From a virus, in IMG/VR virus record IMGVR_UViG_3300035239_000098, positions 1 through 26,751 of that record: 26,751 nt of DNA; one strand, given 5' to 3'. The notes under the pieces were generated by a model. That model had not been told where the DNA came from. It worked only from the letters and a program-made list of their open reading frames with translations, and made no database searches. Of the stretch, positions 11,534-20,500 are shown piece after piece (the stretch's first letter is position 1; each line of letters opens with the position of its first letter). The position numbers were made by a program, and so were the translations under genes.

Positions 11534-11574
11534 TTTATTTACCATGTTATTAACGAGTATAAAAATTATAGCCA

Positions 11575-13947
11575 ATGAAAGTGACAATATTCAAGAGTGT
11601 TAAAGACACTTCAGTTCCTTTCTATAGAGATGTAGACTTTATTTTAGATAGAATTAGAGAAGGTAAGTCAAAGGAACTAATAGAGAGAATAAGAAAAGAG
11701 AAAGACAAAGAATTAAGAAACAAAATAAAACAACAACTACCAGCTATTTGCTTTAGTGGGGAGTTTAGCGACAGAAAAGATAAGTCAATATTAAAACATA
11801 GTGGAATTATATGCTTAGATTTTGATGGCTTTGAATCTAAAAAAGATTTACTAAATAAAAAAGAAGAGATTAAAAACGATGTTCACACTCATAGTGTGTT
11901 TATATCCCCTAGTGGAAATGGTCTTAAAGTACTGGTAAGAGTACCTGAAGAGATCGACAACCACATAAAATACTTTCTATCCCTACAAGACTATTACAAC
12001 TGTAAAGAATTTGATATTACTTGTAAAAATATTTCAAGAGTTTGTTACGAAAGTTATGACAATAAAATATATATAAACAAGGATAGTAAGATATATACAA
12101 GTACAGAGGTTTTAAATCACGAGCAACATGATTATAAGAGTCACGAACCAACCTTAGTATTAACTAGTCAAGATACGATAGTAGATAGGTTAAAAAAATG
12201 GTGGGAGAATAATTATGGGATGATAGATGGTCAAAGAAATAATAATATATATATACTAGCTTCATCATTAAATGATTTTGGAATAGATAAAAGCCAGGCT
12301 TCGTTTATATTAAGTCAATACGTAACTGATGGATTTTCATTCAATGAGATGACAACAACTATCAATAGTGCATATCAAAATGTATCTAACTTTAACACTA
12401 GATTCTTTGAGGACACAGATACAATAGATGTAATTAGAAAAAAACTAAAGACTGGTGTACCTAAAAAAGAAATAAGAACTTTATTAAAAACAAAAGGATA
12501 TGATTCTGATTCTGTAGATACCGTAATTAAAAAAGAAGAAACAAGTAGCGAGGGATCAGAGTTTTGGGTTAAGTCAGAAAAGGGTGTAGTAAGCATAATA
12601 CCATTTAAGTTTAAAGAGTTTTTAGAAAAGCATGGGTTTTATAAGTACACGCCAGAAGGAAGCACTAACTACATATTTATAGTAATAAAGTCTAACATAA
12701 TAGATAATACTACAGATGACTTAATAAAAGATTACGTCTTAAATTATTTATTAGAACTAGAAGACCTATCTATATATAACCACTTTGCAGAAAGAACCAA
12801 ATACTTTAAGGAAGACTTCCTTTCTTTGCTTTCTTACAAAAAGATATATTTCATTGAGAATACAGAGTATGAATCTTATTTGTACTTCAGAAATGTAGCA
12901 ATAAAAATTACAAATGACAAATTGCATAAAATAAATTACGATTCTTTGGATGGTTTTATTTGGAAAGAGCAGGTTATATCTAGAGACTTCGAATATTGTG
13001 ATGATACTGATTGCGACTACTCAAAGTTTATATCAAACATAAGTAATCAAAATGAAACTAGAGTTAAGTCAGTTGAAAGTACGATAGGTTTTTTATTACA
13101 AGGTCATAAGAACGCAGGGTATTGTCCGGCAGTAATAATACATGACGAGAATGATTCAGAGGAACCTGAAGGAGGAACAGGCAAGGGACTATTTGTCCAG
13201 GGAATATCTCAACTAAAGAAGAATGTAACAATAGATGGTAAATCTTTTTTCTTTGAAAGATCATTTGCATATCAGTTGGTATCCGTAGACACACAGATTT
13301 TAACGTTTGATGATGTAAAAAAAGGTTTCGAGTTTGAAAGATTGTTTAGTATAATTACAGAAGGAATAACATTAGAAAAGAAAAACAAGGATGCTATAAA
13401 AATACCATTTGAAAAATCTCCAAAGGTTGTTATTACAACTAACTATGCCATAAGAGGAACAGGTAATTCTTTTGAAAGAAGAAAGTGGGAGTTAGAATTT
13501 TATGCTCATTACTCTAAAGTTTATACACCTCATGATGAGTTTAAAAAATTATTCTTTTCACAATGGAGTGATGATGAGTGGTGTGCTTTTGACAACTATA
13601 TGATAAAATGTCTACAGTTATATCTTAGAGAAGGTTTAGTGTCAGCACCGTTTAAGAATTTAAAGAACAGAAAGTTTGAAGCATCCACTAGCAGAGAATT
13701 CGTTACCTTTATACAAGAAAACAAAGAGCTCTTTCCTTTTGATGTCAAGATAAATAGTAACTCTGTTAGAATAGAATTTGTCTTACAAAATCCTGATTAC
13801 AGTAAACTATCTCATAGCAAGTGGAATAAGTGGATGAGAATTGCCAGTAAACATTTAACAGGATTTGAAGCTGAACAAGGAAGGAACAACACTGGTGTAT
13901 ATTTTACATTTAAAGAACCAATAACACAAACCTCAATATGGACATAG
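11575..13947 (+). CDS. VirE-N primase and SF3-type helicase fusion
   Basis: A 790-residue replication protein. Residues 1-165 follow the VirE-N/BT4734-like pattern of Bacteroidota elements: LPAICFSGEF (55-64), SGIICLDFDGF (76-86, acidic residues as in primase sites), FISPSGNGLK (109-118) and DITCKNISRVCYESYD (147-162). The middle resembles a primase C-terminal helical domain. From about 500 on it is a virus-type helicase: Walker A EGGTGKG (532-538), Walker B QILTFDDV (574-581), PKVVITTNY (616-624) and an arginine pair in FERRKW (about 634-639). It probably primes and unwinds DNA at the phage fork. It carries 13-base word copy 3 (11880-11892) and overlaps the next gene by 10 bases. Confidence 0.85.
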   Translation: MKVTIFKSVKDTSVPFYRDVDFILDRIREGKSKELIERIRKEKDKELRNKIKQQLPAICFSGEFSDRKDKSILKHSGIICLDFDGFESKKDLLNKKEEIKNDVHTHSVFISPSGNGLKVLVRVPEEIDNHIKYFLSLQDYYNCKEFDITCKNISRVCYESYDNKIYINKDSKIYTSTEVLNHEQHDYKSHEPTLVLTSQDTIVDRLKKWWENNYGMIDGQRNNNIYILASSLNDFGIDKSQASFILSQYVTDGFSFNEMTTTINSAYQNVSNFNTRFFEDTDTIDVIRKKLKTGVPKKEIRTLLKTKGYDSDSVDTVIKKEETSSEGSEFWVKSEKGVVSIIPFKFKEFLEKHGFYKYTPEGSTNYIFIVIKSNIIDNTTDDLIKDYVLNYLLELEDLSIYNHFAERTKYFKEDFLSLLSYKKIYFIENTEYESYLYFRNVAIKITNDKLHKINYDSLDGFIWKEQVISRDFEYCDDTDCDYSKFISNISNQNETRVKSVESTIGFLLQGHKNAGYCPAVIIHDENDSEEPEGGTGKGLFVQGISQLKKNVTIDGKSFFFERSFAYQLVSVDTQILTFDDVKKGFEFERLFSIITEGITLEKKNKDAIKIPFEKSPKVVITTNYAIRGTGNSFERRKWELEFYAHYSKVYTPHDEFKKLFFSQWSDDEWCAFDNYMIKCLQLYLREGLVSAPFKNLKNRKFEASTSREFVTFIQENKELFPFDVKINSNSVRIEFVLQNPDYSKLSHSKWNKWMRIASKHLTGFEAEQGRNNTGVYFTFKEPITQTSIWT
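11880..11892 (+). repeat. 13-base word TGTTCACACTCAT, copy 3
   Basis: Exact copy inside the primase-helicase gene, in a frame reading VHTH. It is part of an inverted repeat CACACT-CAT-AGTGTG (11884-11898). Confidence 0.7.
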
Positions 13948-14210
13948 ACGAAGACATTTTTTACAAACATTTAGATCAAATGATAATCAACAGTTACAAT
14001 GTTCTAACACACAAAAAACATATTGAGGAAATCATAGATGACATGTCTGTTATGCCGGTTTTTTTATTTGATCCTTCAGAAGGTTATCCTGAATATAATG
14101 AAGATGTTTACCTACTAATGATAGATCACTTTGAAGAGTACGAGGAATACGAAAAATGTCAAGAGTTGTTATATACAATGGAGGCACATAAAAAGAGAAA
14201 CAGAAAATAG
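13938..14210 (+). CDS. Acidic helical protein, 90 aa, function unknown
   Basis: A 90-residue acidic protein; after an N-terminal helix it contains MPVFLFDPSEGYPEYNEDVY (about 38-57), then a helix rich in glutamate and tyrosine (HFEEYEEYEKCQELLYTMEA) and a basic end. It overlaps the primase-helicase by 10 bases and is followed by the SF2 helicase after 3 bases, so it is tightly embedded among fork proteins and may be a small adaptor. No family identified. Confidence 0.7.
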   Translation: MDIDEDIFYKHLDQMIINSYNVLTHKKHIEEIIDDMSVMPVFLFDPSEGYPEYNEDVYLLMIDHFEEYEEYEKCQELLYTMEAHKKRNRK

Positions 14211-14213
14211 AGA

Positions 14214-15449
14214 ATGAAATTTAGAGATTATCAGGAGAAAATCATTGGTCAAGGATCAGTGATACTAGAAAAGTACGGCCTATTATATTTATCTATGGAG
14301 GTAAGGACCGGAAAAACACTTACTTCATTAGGTATATGTGAGGAGTTAGGAGCAGAAAGAGTTTTATTCTTAACAAAAAAGAAAGCTATATCTAGTATTG
14401 AGGATGATTATAAAATGATGAGTCCTTCTTTTGAACTTCAGGTTATTAATTATGAGAGCGCACATAAGGTAAACTTAGGTTTTAACCCTGACATAATTAT
14501 TGCTGATGAGTCTCATTCGTTAGGTGCGTTTCCAAAGCCATCTTCTAGGGCTAAGAGATTAAAAGCTGACTTAAAAACATGGAAGTCTAAGTTAATATTG
14601 ATGTCTGGTACACCAACTCCAGAAAGTTTTTCTCAAATGTACCACCAAGTTTATGGGTGTCTGACTAATCCTTTTAGTGAGTATAAGAACTTTTATAGAT
14701 GGTCTGATGACTATGTAGTTAAAAGACAAATACATTATGGTTATAAAGTAGCTACTGATTATTCTCAGGCTAATAATAATAAAGTTATAGATGTAATGAA
14801 GCCATATACAATTTCCTTTACTCAGCAACAAGCAGGGTTTAAGTCTGTTATTAATGAAGAAATATTAGAAGTGGATATGGAGCAAAGAACTTATGATTTA
14901 TGCAAGAGATTAAAAAAAGATAAGATATTACAAGGGTCAGACGAAGTTGTTCTTGGTGACACTGGAGTAAAGTTAATGCAGAAACTACATCAGATATTTT
15001 CGGGGACAGTTATATTTGAATCAAAGAAAAGTGTAGTGTTAGATTATAGTAAAGCTAGGTTTATTAAAGATAGATTTAAGGATAAAAAGATAGGTATATT
15101 TTACAAATTTACAGCTGAGTTAAAGGCACTAAAAGAAATTTATGGAGATAATTTAACTACAGAGTTAGAAGAGTTTAACACTACTGATAAAAATATTGCA
15201 CTACAAATAGTTAGTGGTCGTGAAGGAATATCTTTGAAAGAGGCAAAGTATTTAGTATATTACAATATAGACTTTAGTGCTACTAGTTACTGGCAAAGTA
15301 GAGATAGAATGACTACTAAAGAAAGAATGAATAATAAAATATATTGGGTGTTCTCTAAAAATGGTATAGAAAAAAAGATATATCAAGCAGTTAATAATAA
15401 AAAAGATTACACACTAAAGCATTTTAAAAATGATTATGGAACAGTTTAA
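14214..15449 (+). CDS. SF2 (Snf2-like) DNA helicase
   Basis: A 411-residue helicase with the superfamily 2 motifs: motif I MEVRTGKT (28-35), motif II DESH (98-101), motif III SGTP (131-134), motif V IVSGREGIS (332-340) and motif VI YWQSRDRM (359-366). The Q-like RDYQ lies at residues 4-7. Compact Snf2-like helicases like this are common in phage replication clusters and may remodel replication or recombination intermediates. Motif VI is WQSRDRM rather than the usual QxxGRxxR, but both arginines that contact ATP seem conserved. ATP-dependent translocation on DNA is expected; direction and target are unknown. Confidence 0.85.
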   Translation: MKFRDYQEKIIGQGSVILEKYGLLYLSMEVRTGKTLTSLGICEELGAERVLFLTKKKAISSIEDDYKMMSPSFELQVINYESAHKVNLGFNPDIIIADESHSLGAFPKPSSRAKRLKADLKTWKSKLILMSGTPTPESFSQMYHQVYGCLTNPFSEYKNFYRWSDDYVVKRQIHYGYKVATDYSQANNNKVIDVMKPYTISFTQQQAGFKSVINEEILEVDMEQRTYDLCKRLKKDKILQGSDEVVLGDTGVKLMQKLHQIFSGTVIFESKKSVVLDYSKARFIKDRFKDKKIGIFYKFTAELKALKEIYGDNLTTELEEFNTTDKNIALQIVSGREGISLKEAKYLVYYNIDFSATSYWQSRDRMTTKERMNNKIYWVFSKNGIEKKIYQAVNNKKDYTLKHFKNDYGTV

Positions 15450-15600
15450 TTTAATATACCACTTCAATCCTTATAATAATAATTGGTACTGTATACCAAG
15501 GGAAGAGTATGTTAGTTATTTTAAGGGTGATCATGAAAAATGTGGATGCGGATTTAATATTGAAGGAGCGTACTTAAGTTATAAAAATAAAATAAAATGA
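15436..15600 (+). CDS. Small protein with CxC motif, 54 aa, function unknown
   Basis: ATG at 15436 (inside the end of the helicase gene, overlap 14 bases) to TGA at 15598-15600 gives 54 residues. It is tyrosine-rich (IYHFNPYNNNWYC near the start) and has KCGCGF at 35-40. Its stop overlaps the next ATG (ATGA), which is the main support for translation. Three cysteines (19, 36, 38) with His32 could bind a metal. No known family. Confidence 0.55.
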   Translation: MEQFNLIYHFNPYNNNWYCIPREEYVSYFKGDHEKCGCGFNIEGAYLSYKNKIK

Positions 15601-15932
15601 AAGACATAGAAATATTTGAAAGAGAATACCCTGAGTTATCTCAGGAGTTTAAAAACATACAGCAAGAGATGTATGAGTTGTTTGCTAGAAAGCAAATGGA
15701 TTATGGGTTGAGTAACATCGCATTAGGTGGTGATCTCAATAATGACAATGATAAAAAGTTTTCGCTAACTGGACTAGCTATAAGGCTAACTGATAAAATA
15801 AGCAGGTTAAAGAACTTAGTTATTAGCGGAAAGAATTATGTTCCTGGTGAAGGTCAAGAAGATACATTTATAGATATAGCTAACTATGGTATCATTGGAC
15901 TTTTAGTTGGTCGTAACAAGTGGAAAAAATAA
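15597..15932 (+). CDS. DUF1599/Nmad1-like protein
   Basis: A 111-residue helical protein: RKQMDYGLSN (31-40), LAIRLTDKISRLKNLV (60-75) and EDTFIDIANYGIIGLLV (88-104). The DYG ... DKxxRLKNL ... DxxxDxANYxII pattern fits the DUF1599 family, also described as nucleotide-modification-associated domain 1 and related in layout to MazG/dUTPase-type all-alpha nucleotide hydrolases. It probably acts on a nucleotide pool or on modified nucleotides. With the cytosine-C5 methyltransferase-like gene at 7978 it hints at unusual phage DNA bases, which is inference. ATGA overlap with the preceding gene. Confidence 0.7.
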   Translation: MKDIEIFEREYPELSQEFKNIQQEMYELFARKQMDYGLSNIALGGDLNNDNDKKFSLTGLAIRLTDKISRLKNLVISGKNYVPGEGQEDTFIDIANYGIIGLLVGRNKWKK

Positions 15933-15957
15933 AATAAAATAAAATGAATAAAAGTAA

Positions 15958-16206
15958 ATGACAGAGCAACAGATACAAGCAAAGAGAATTAAAGAGTTAG
16001 AAAGCCAGGGCTTCTACGTAATTAAATTAATAAAAACTAACAAGAATGGTATCCCTGACTTGATAGCCATACCACCGGGGTCTGATGTTTTATTTTCAGA
16101 AGTGAAGACTCCAAAGGGCAGGTTGTCAAGACTACAAGAATATCGTTTACAAGAACTAGAACAACATGGATGCAATACAGAAATATACAACGGCCAAGGA
16201 TCCTAA
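15958..16206 (+). CDS. VRR-NUC family nuclease
   Basis: An 82-residue protein, the length of a stand-alone VRR-NUC domain. The catalytic pattern is clear: GIPDLIAI (31-38, Asp34), SEVKTPKGRLSRLQEYRLQE (47-66, with Glu48 and Lys50 of the ExK motif and Gln60). VRR-NUC nucleases of phages cut branched or Holliday-like DNA and act in recombination or replication. A tiny frame ending in an overlapping stop (15944-15961) precedes the start and could couple translation. It lies downstream of the helicases, consistent with processing junctions created by the recombination module. Confidence 0.85.
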   Translation: MTEQQIQAKRIKELESQGFYVIKLIKTNKNGIPDLIAIPPGSDVLFSEVKTPKGRLSRLQEYRLQELEQHGCNTEIYNGQGS

Positions 16207-16213
16207 GCATATA

Positions 16214-16522
16214 ATGATAACCTTTGAGTTTATTGATAACATTGAAGCGGACCACGAAACACACATAGCTTGGGATGATATAATATATGTAATGGAAAGA
16301 GTAAATAATAATATTGACACAGACTTAAGCTTAGGTCATGTGTTTAATAAACGAGGAGAAGTATTTTATTTGGAGATTTTTTTTGAAAAAGCAAGTGATT
16401 CTAAAGAATTTGATTATATTGTAGATGATTATAAGGTGATAGATTCAGATAGATATTTGGATTTAATTTTAGAAAACCGAAAGATTACATTAGAGAAAAC
16501 GAGAATAAGAGAAATAATATGA
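16214..16522 (+). CDS. Protein of unknown function, 102 aa
   Basis: An acidic 102-residue protein starting at ATG 16214, seven bases after the nuclease stop. The frame is open from 16166, but this would overlap the nuclease by 41 bases. Features: strand-rich first half (MITFEFIDNIEADHETHIAW) and a helical second half. The DDIIYVMERVNNNI segment (about 22-35) looks amphipathic. The stop overlaps the start of the helix-turn-helix gene. No domain recognised. Confidence 0.6.
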   Translation: MITFEFIDNIEADHETHIAWDDIIYVMERVNNNIDTDLSLGHVFNKRGEVFYLEIFFEKASDSKEFDYIVDDYKVIDSDRYLDLILENRKITLEKTRIREII

Positions 16523-16824
16523 AGTATGTATACAAGAGAAAAGGCAAAAAATTTCTTACAGAATTCCACAGAAAACATATAATACTACTAGCACAGACAG
16601 GGATTACTATACCAGCTATAGCTGAAAAGCTAGACCTATCGGTTAATGTGGTAAGAAAATATTTTACAAAATGGGACTTGCAAAAAGATAAAGTTATTCC
16701 TATACATTTAGGGTGTAAGGAAGAAGCTTACAATGAAGACGAAAATATGTATGGAACATACCCTCAATACAAGTGGGAGGATTTATCTCAAAGTGAAATT
16801 GATGTTTATTTAAAAGTAAATTAA
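16519..16824 (+). CDS. Helix-turn-helix protein, 101 aa
   Basis: A 101-residue protein with a clear helix-turn-helix at residues about 17-51: HRKHIILLAQTGITIPAIAE followed by KLDLSVNVVRKYFTKW. The pattern (helix, TGIT turn, AIAEKLDLS, then V.VVRKYFTKW) fits resolvase/Hin-type or sigma region 4-type HTH domains. The C-terminal half is acidic and tyrosine-rich. It probably binds DNA and may switch between early and late transcription, given its place near the end of the early operon, but this is inference. Confidence 0.75.
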   Translation: MKYVYKRKGKKFLTEFHRKHIILLAQTGITIPAIAEKLDLSVNVVRKYFTKWDLQKDKVIPIHLGCKEEAYNEDENMYGTYPQYKWEDLSQSEIDVYLKVN

Positions 16825-17015
16825 TGGATAATTACAAAAATATGTTTACATTTGAAGAAGGTATTGACCTTGACTTAATGAAAAGAAGATTAACTCACGA
16901 AGGAAAAAGGATATACATTAAGAACCTTACCCCTGATTATGCATTAGTTTCTTACGATAAAGAAAAAGATGTAAAGATGTTTAAGGTAGATGTAAATTCT
17001 CTAGTTAAGATTTAA
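16824..17015 (+). CDS. Small protein, 63 aa, function unknown
   Basis: A 63-residue protein with a strand-rich C-terminal half (GKRIYIKNLTPDYALVSYDK and KDVKMFKVDVNSLVKI). The start shares a base with the preceding stop (TAATG). It looks like a small beta barrel or SH3-like fold, but this is a guess. No family identified. Confidence 0.65.
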   Translation: MDNYKNMFTFEEGIDLDLMKRRLTHEGKRIYIKNLTPDYALVSYDKEKDVKMFKVDVNSLVKI

Positions 17016-17017
17016 GA

Positions 17018-17200
17018 ATGAAAAAGTTAGGCGTTCATTTCCATAAAATAAATCATGTCAACTTTGTCATGAAGGAAATAAATGATCTAACCGATGACAT
17101 CTATGAATCTTTAATTGATGAGGAGTATTATACTGCTCAATGTAAAATAGACTCTCTAATAATAAAGCTAAAAGAAGTAGGTTCATCCATTAAAGTATGA
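17018..17200 (+). CDS. Small helical protein, 60 aa, function unknown
   Basis: A 60-residue protein, acidic and probably two-helical (EINDLTDDIYESLIDEEYYT in the middle, QCKIDSLIIKLKEVGSSI at the end). It starts two bases after the previous stop, and its TGA overlaps the ATG of the HNH gene. The layout resembles small phage proteins that interact with partners by coiled coils, but nothing more can be said. Confidence 0.65.
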   Translation: MKKLGVHFHKINHVNFVMKEINDLTDDIYESLIDEEYYTAQCKIDSLIIKLKEVGSSIKV

Positions 17201-17209
17201 GTGTGAACA
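17197..17209 (-). repeat. 13-base word TGTTCACACTCAT, copy 4 (reverse strand)
   Basis: The word reads on the leftward strand and covers the start codon and first codons (MSVN) of the HNH gene. The 15-base form GTTGTTCACACTCAT is shared with copy 1. Confidence 0.7.
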
Positions 17210-17583
17210 ACAAAGAGTGTGTGGTATGTAAGGAGCTAAAGCCCTCAACAGACTACTACTCTGCTGGTGTGAAGAACGGAAAGAAGTATTTAAGAAGGCA
17301 GTGTAAAGATTGTTATGAGGGTGTTAAAGCACACCGAAGATATTTCAATAGGGATTGGTTAAAAGATATAAAATCTAACATGGAGTGCTCTGGTTGTGGA
17401 TACTCTAAGAAAACTCATAAATCATTTAAAACTCAAGCACTACAATTTCATCATCACCAAGATAATAAATCATTTGAAGTTAGTAATGGAGTTCATAGAG
17501 GAATGTCTATTGAAAAGATTAAAAAAGAAATGGATAAATGTGTGGTGTTATGCTCTAGATGCCACGCTGAAAGTCACTTTTAA
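17197..17583 (+). CDS. HNH endonuclease with extra zinc knuckles
   Basis: A 128-residue HNH nuclease. Zinc knuckle 1: Cys8/Cys11 and Cys36/Cys39 (CVVCKELK ... CKDCYE); knuckle 2: Cys64/Cys67 and Cys119/Cys122 (CSGCG ... CSRCHAESH), with the catalytic region LQFHHHQDNKSF (82-93) and His123. Such proteins are homing-type or packaging-associated DNA nickases. It is not inserted in another gene and ends the rightward operon. Its first codons are the reverse complement of the 13-base word (17197-17209), so that word lies directly on its start. Its stop overlaps the stop of the convergent 2388-aa gene by three bases. Confidence 0.85.
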   Translation: MSVNNKECVVCKELKPSTDYYSAGVKNGKKYLRRQCKDCYEGVKAHRRYFNRDWLKDIKSNMECSGCGYSKKTHKSFKTQALQFHHHQDNKSFEVSNGVHRGMSIEKIKKEMDKCVVLCSRCHAESHF

Positions 17584-20500
17584 TTCCTGTTAGTCCTGTT
17601 AGTTCTGCTAGTTCTGTTAGTTCTGTTAGTTCTGCTAGTTCTGCTAGTTCTATAACCTCTTCTCATTGGTGTCACTATCTTTTCTTCATCAGGGTCCACA
17701 CCTAACATATAATCTCTTAGTCTATTTGGATATACTTTTCCTTCTTGATAATTCATTATTGCGTCATAAACGCTCTTTTGACCATCAGTTAAGTTTTTAT
17801 AAAGATCAGTAACGTTTTTTGCTCCCAACGCTTTTTTTATTTTCTTCATTTCAGAATCACTGTAATCATCAAAGTTTATACCTTTTTTACTTAAAGTATT
17901 TAATGTTTCTGTTGTATTTAAAAACCAGGAAGCAATAGGTGGTAAACTCCATTCAGCAGGTTTTTCAGTTATTATATTATAAGCTACGTTTCCAACGTAC
18001 CCTGGTAACCCAAGCCCTTGTAAGTTGGAATTTATAGCGTCTAAAAGTAGTTCTACAGATTTTCTTTCTTTAACTTCATCACCTTCATCATTAATAAATG
18101 CGTTTACAATTCCATTACCAACGGCTAAGAAAGGAACAGACCACATTACACTAAAAAATATAGCATCAGCTATTGCTTGCTTTTTTTGTTTGTTGTTTAA
18201 GTTTTTCCAATCTCTGGTATCTTCATACGCTCCTAATACTTTATTCATAGCTGAAGTCTGAGCTGTTTTATAAGTAACAAATAATTTACCTAATTTACTT
18301 CTAGCTACTTTTCCTAAAGCATAATCAGCTGATGTCTGCTGAGACTCATTAGATTCTTCAACAAACCTTTTATAAGTATAGTTCCAGGCATCTTCAAAAC
18401 TCATTCCTTCTCTCATTTTCTGCTTATGAACAGCTACAGCAAAAGGAACACCTCCACTAACTACACCAATAGCATCACCCATCATTATTGGAGACATAGC
18501 TATCTTTTGTAAGGTATTTGTAATTGTATTGTATGTAGAATTTTTATCTAGCCCATCAATAGCTTTACTTAATAAAGGATCTACTTGAGTTTTTTTAATT
18601 CTTTCTTTAAGATAAGGACTTTGTAATATTCTAACTGCGATTTCTCTACCATTTTTTGTAGATAACATTTTTGGAAATCCAAGGGCCCAATCAACAGGAT
18701 TAATACCATCTTTATATCCAGCTACAGAATAGTTTATAAAAGAAACAGCCTGTTTTGGAATGTTCTTTACAGATATAGCTAGGTTAGTTACTATTCCAAA
18801 TCTATTTAATTCCAGAATAACTTTTTCTAAAGACTTGACAGGATCTGCGTTTAAATTAATTTGGCTATCTAAAGCTTCCATTAAAGATTCAAACTTAGCC
18901 TTCCCTAATTTTTGGTATATAGCTCCTATGTTTGGTTTATTAAATACCTCATTAATATTTTCAGCAATAGGCATCATTTCTTTAGCATGACTCATGCTTC
19001 TAACATAAGATATGAACATATTGGTAGCATCTAAATACAAATCAATTGGATCAGCGTTGTCAGTTCTTTCTTTCATCCTGTTTGAAAGAGCACTTCTTGT
19101 TATAAAGTCACCACCTTCGTCTAAAGTTTTTAATCTTTCTGTAGCACCAACTATACCAGTTTCATCTACTTTCCCTGCTTTATTATCAGGTACATATAAC
19201 TCTTCTTCAAACACCATGTTGGTAGCTTTTTCATAAGTAGGTGCGAAGTCAGGGGCCATTTCTTCAAAAACTTTATAAAGATTATCTCCAAACTCTTTTA
19301 TCTTAGGATTAGCTTCTATATACTTATCAAACTCTTTTTCATTAACGCCTGATCTCTCTAGTATTTTATCAAACTTATCTGCTTTATTTAGTAAATTATC
19401 TTTAGCTGTACCTTTTAATTCTTGAGCATCTTCTCTCATTTGGGTAGCTCTTTTCTTGTAAAGATTTTGTATGGCTATATACCTACCTACCTGACCATTG
19501 TTTATTGTAGTTCCTCTTTTGCTTACTACTTTTGAAGTAGGGTTAAGTAATCCGTCTACAGTTTTTGATAGTTCTTTAACTCCTTTTTTCTTACTTCCAA
19601 ATATATCAGCCAAGTAGTTGTTGTACATGTTCGTATACTTTCTTCTAGCTACCTGATTATTGGTATAAGCATTTTTAATTTGTTTTACAACCGGCTCAAG
19701 TATCTCCCTAACTTTAGGTGCCCCACGCCATAAAGGTTTCATTAAGTTTTCTATCGTTGCTATTTGGTTAGCTGGATTTATTTTACCTCTTAATACACGT
19801 ATAGGATTTCTTACATAGTCTCTTTGAACTTGTTTTAAATCAATAGAGGTATAAGCTTTAGTACCTTCGATAGGTAAGAATGGATTGTCATTTAAGAAGC
19901 TTTTGTAATTACCTGGAGTAACTTCATAAGTATCATTTAGTAATACGAATCCATTAGGATTGTCATTAAAAAACTTATCTAATTCTTCTATAGTACTTAT
20001 CTCTTTAAACTCTTCTTTTTTATAAAGATCCTTAGAAACATCTGCCTGCTTCTTATATCTAGTTATATTTTGCAAACGTTGAAGTGCATCTTGACTTGCC
20101 TTGCCTTCTGTAATTATTTCTGTAACTACTTCGCTAAGTGCTTTGAGTTCTTCAGTGGTTTTGTTCTTTAAGTCTCCTACTTTTAAATCGTCTCTTATTT
20201 CCTTTAACTTTTTTCTGGATTCAACACTTATTTTAGGTAGTTTCTTTGGAGAATATAGAGTATTTTTTAAGTATCTAATATTATCTTTTCTAATTATAGG
20301 ATCTAGTATTTGATTAACACCCTCTATTATTTCATCTATTTTATCCTGTGTTAGTTTAGTATCAACAGAGCTTTTTATTATTCTTCTTACTTGAGCTGGT
20401 GTATACTTTTGTTTAGGTAATCCTAACTCTTTGTATTCTTTTTCTAAGTCTTTTAGTATCTCATCAATCTTAGTAATAGTTTCTTTATTTAAGTCTAGTG

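Noticed and set aside
16166-16213. Longer N-terminus of the 102-aa protein
   Set aside because: It would overlap the nuclease gene by 41 bases; the ATG at 16214 follows the nuclease stop with an ordinary gap.
17584-17655. Short repeats that might look like a CRISPR array
   Set aside because: The units are nine bases with no spacers and they encode the tail of a protein in frame.
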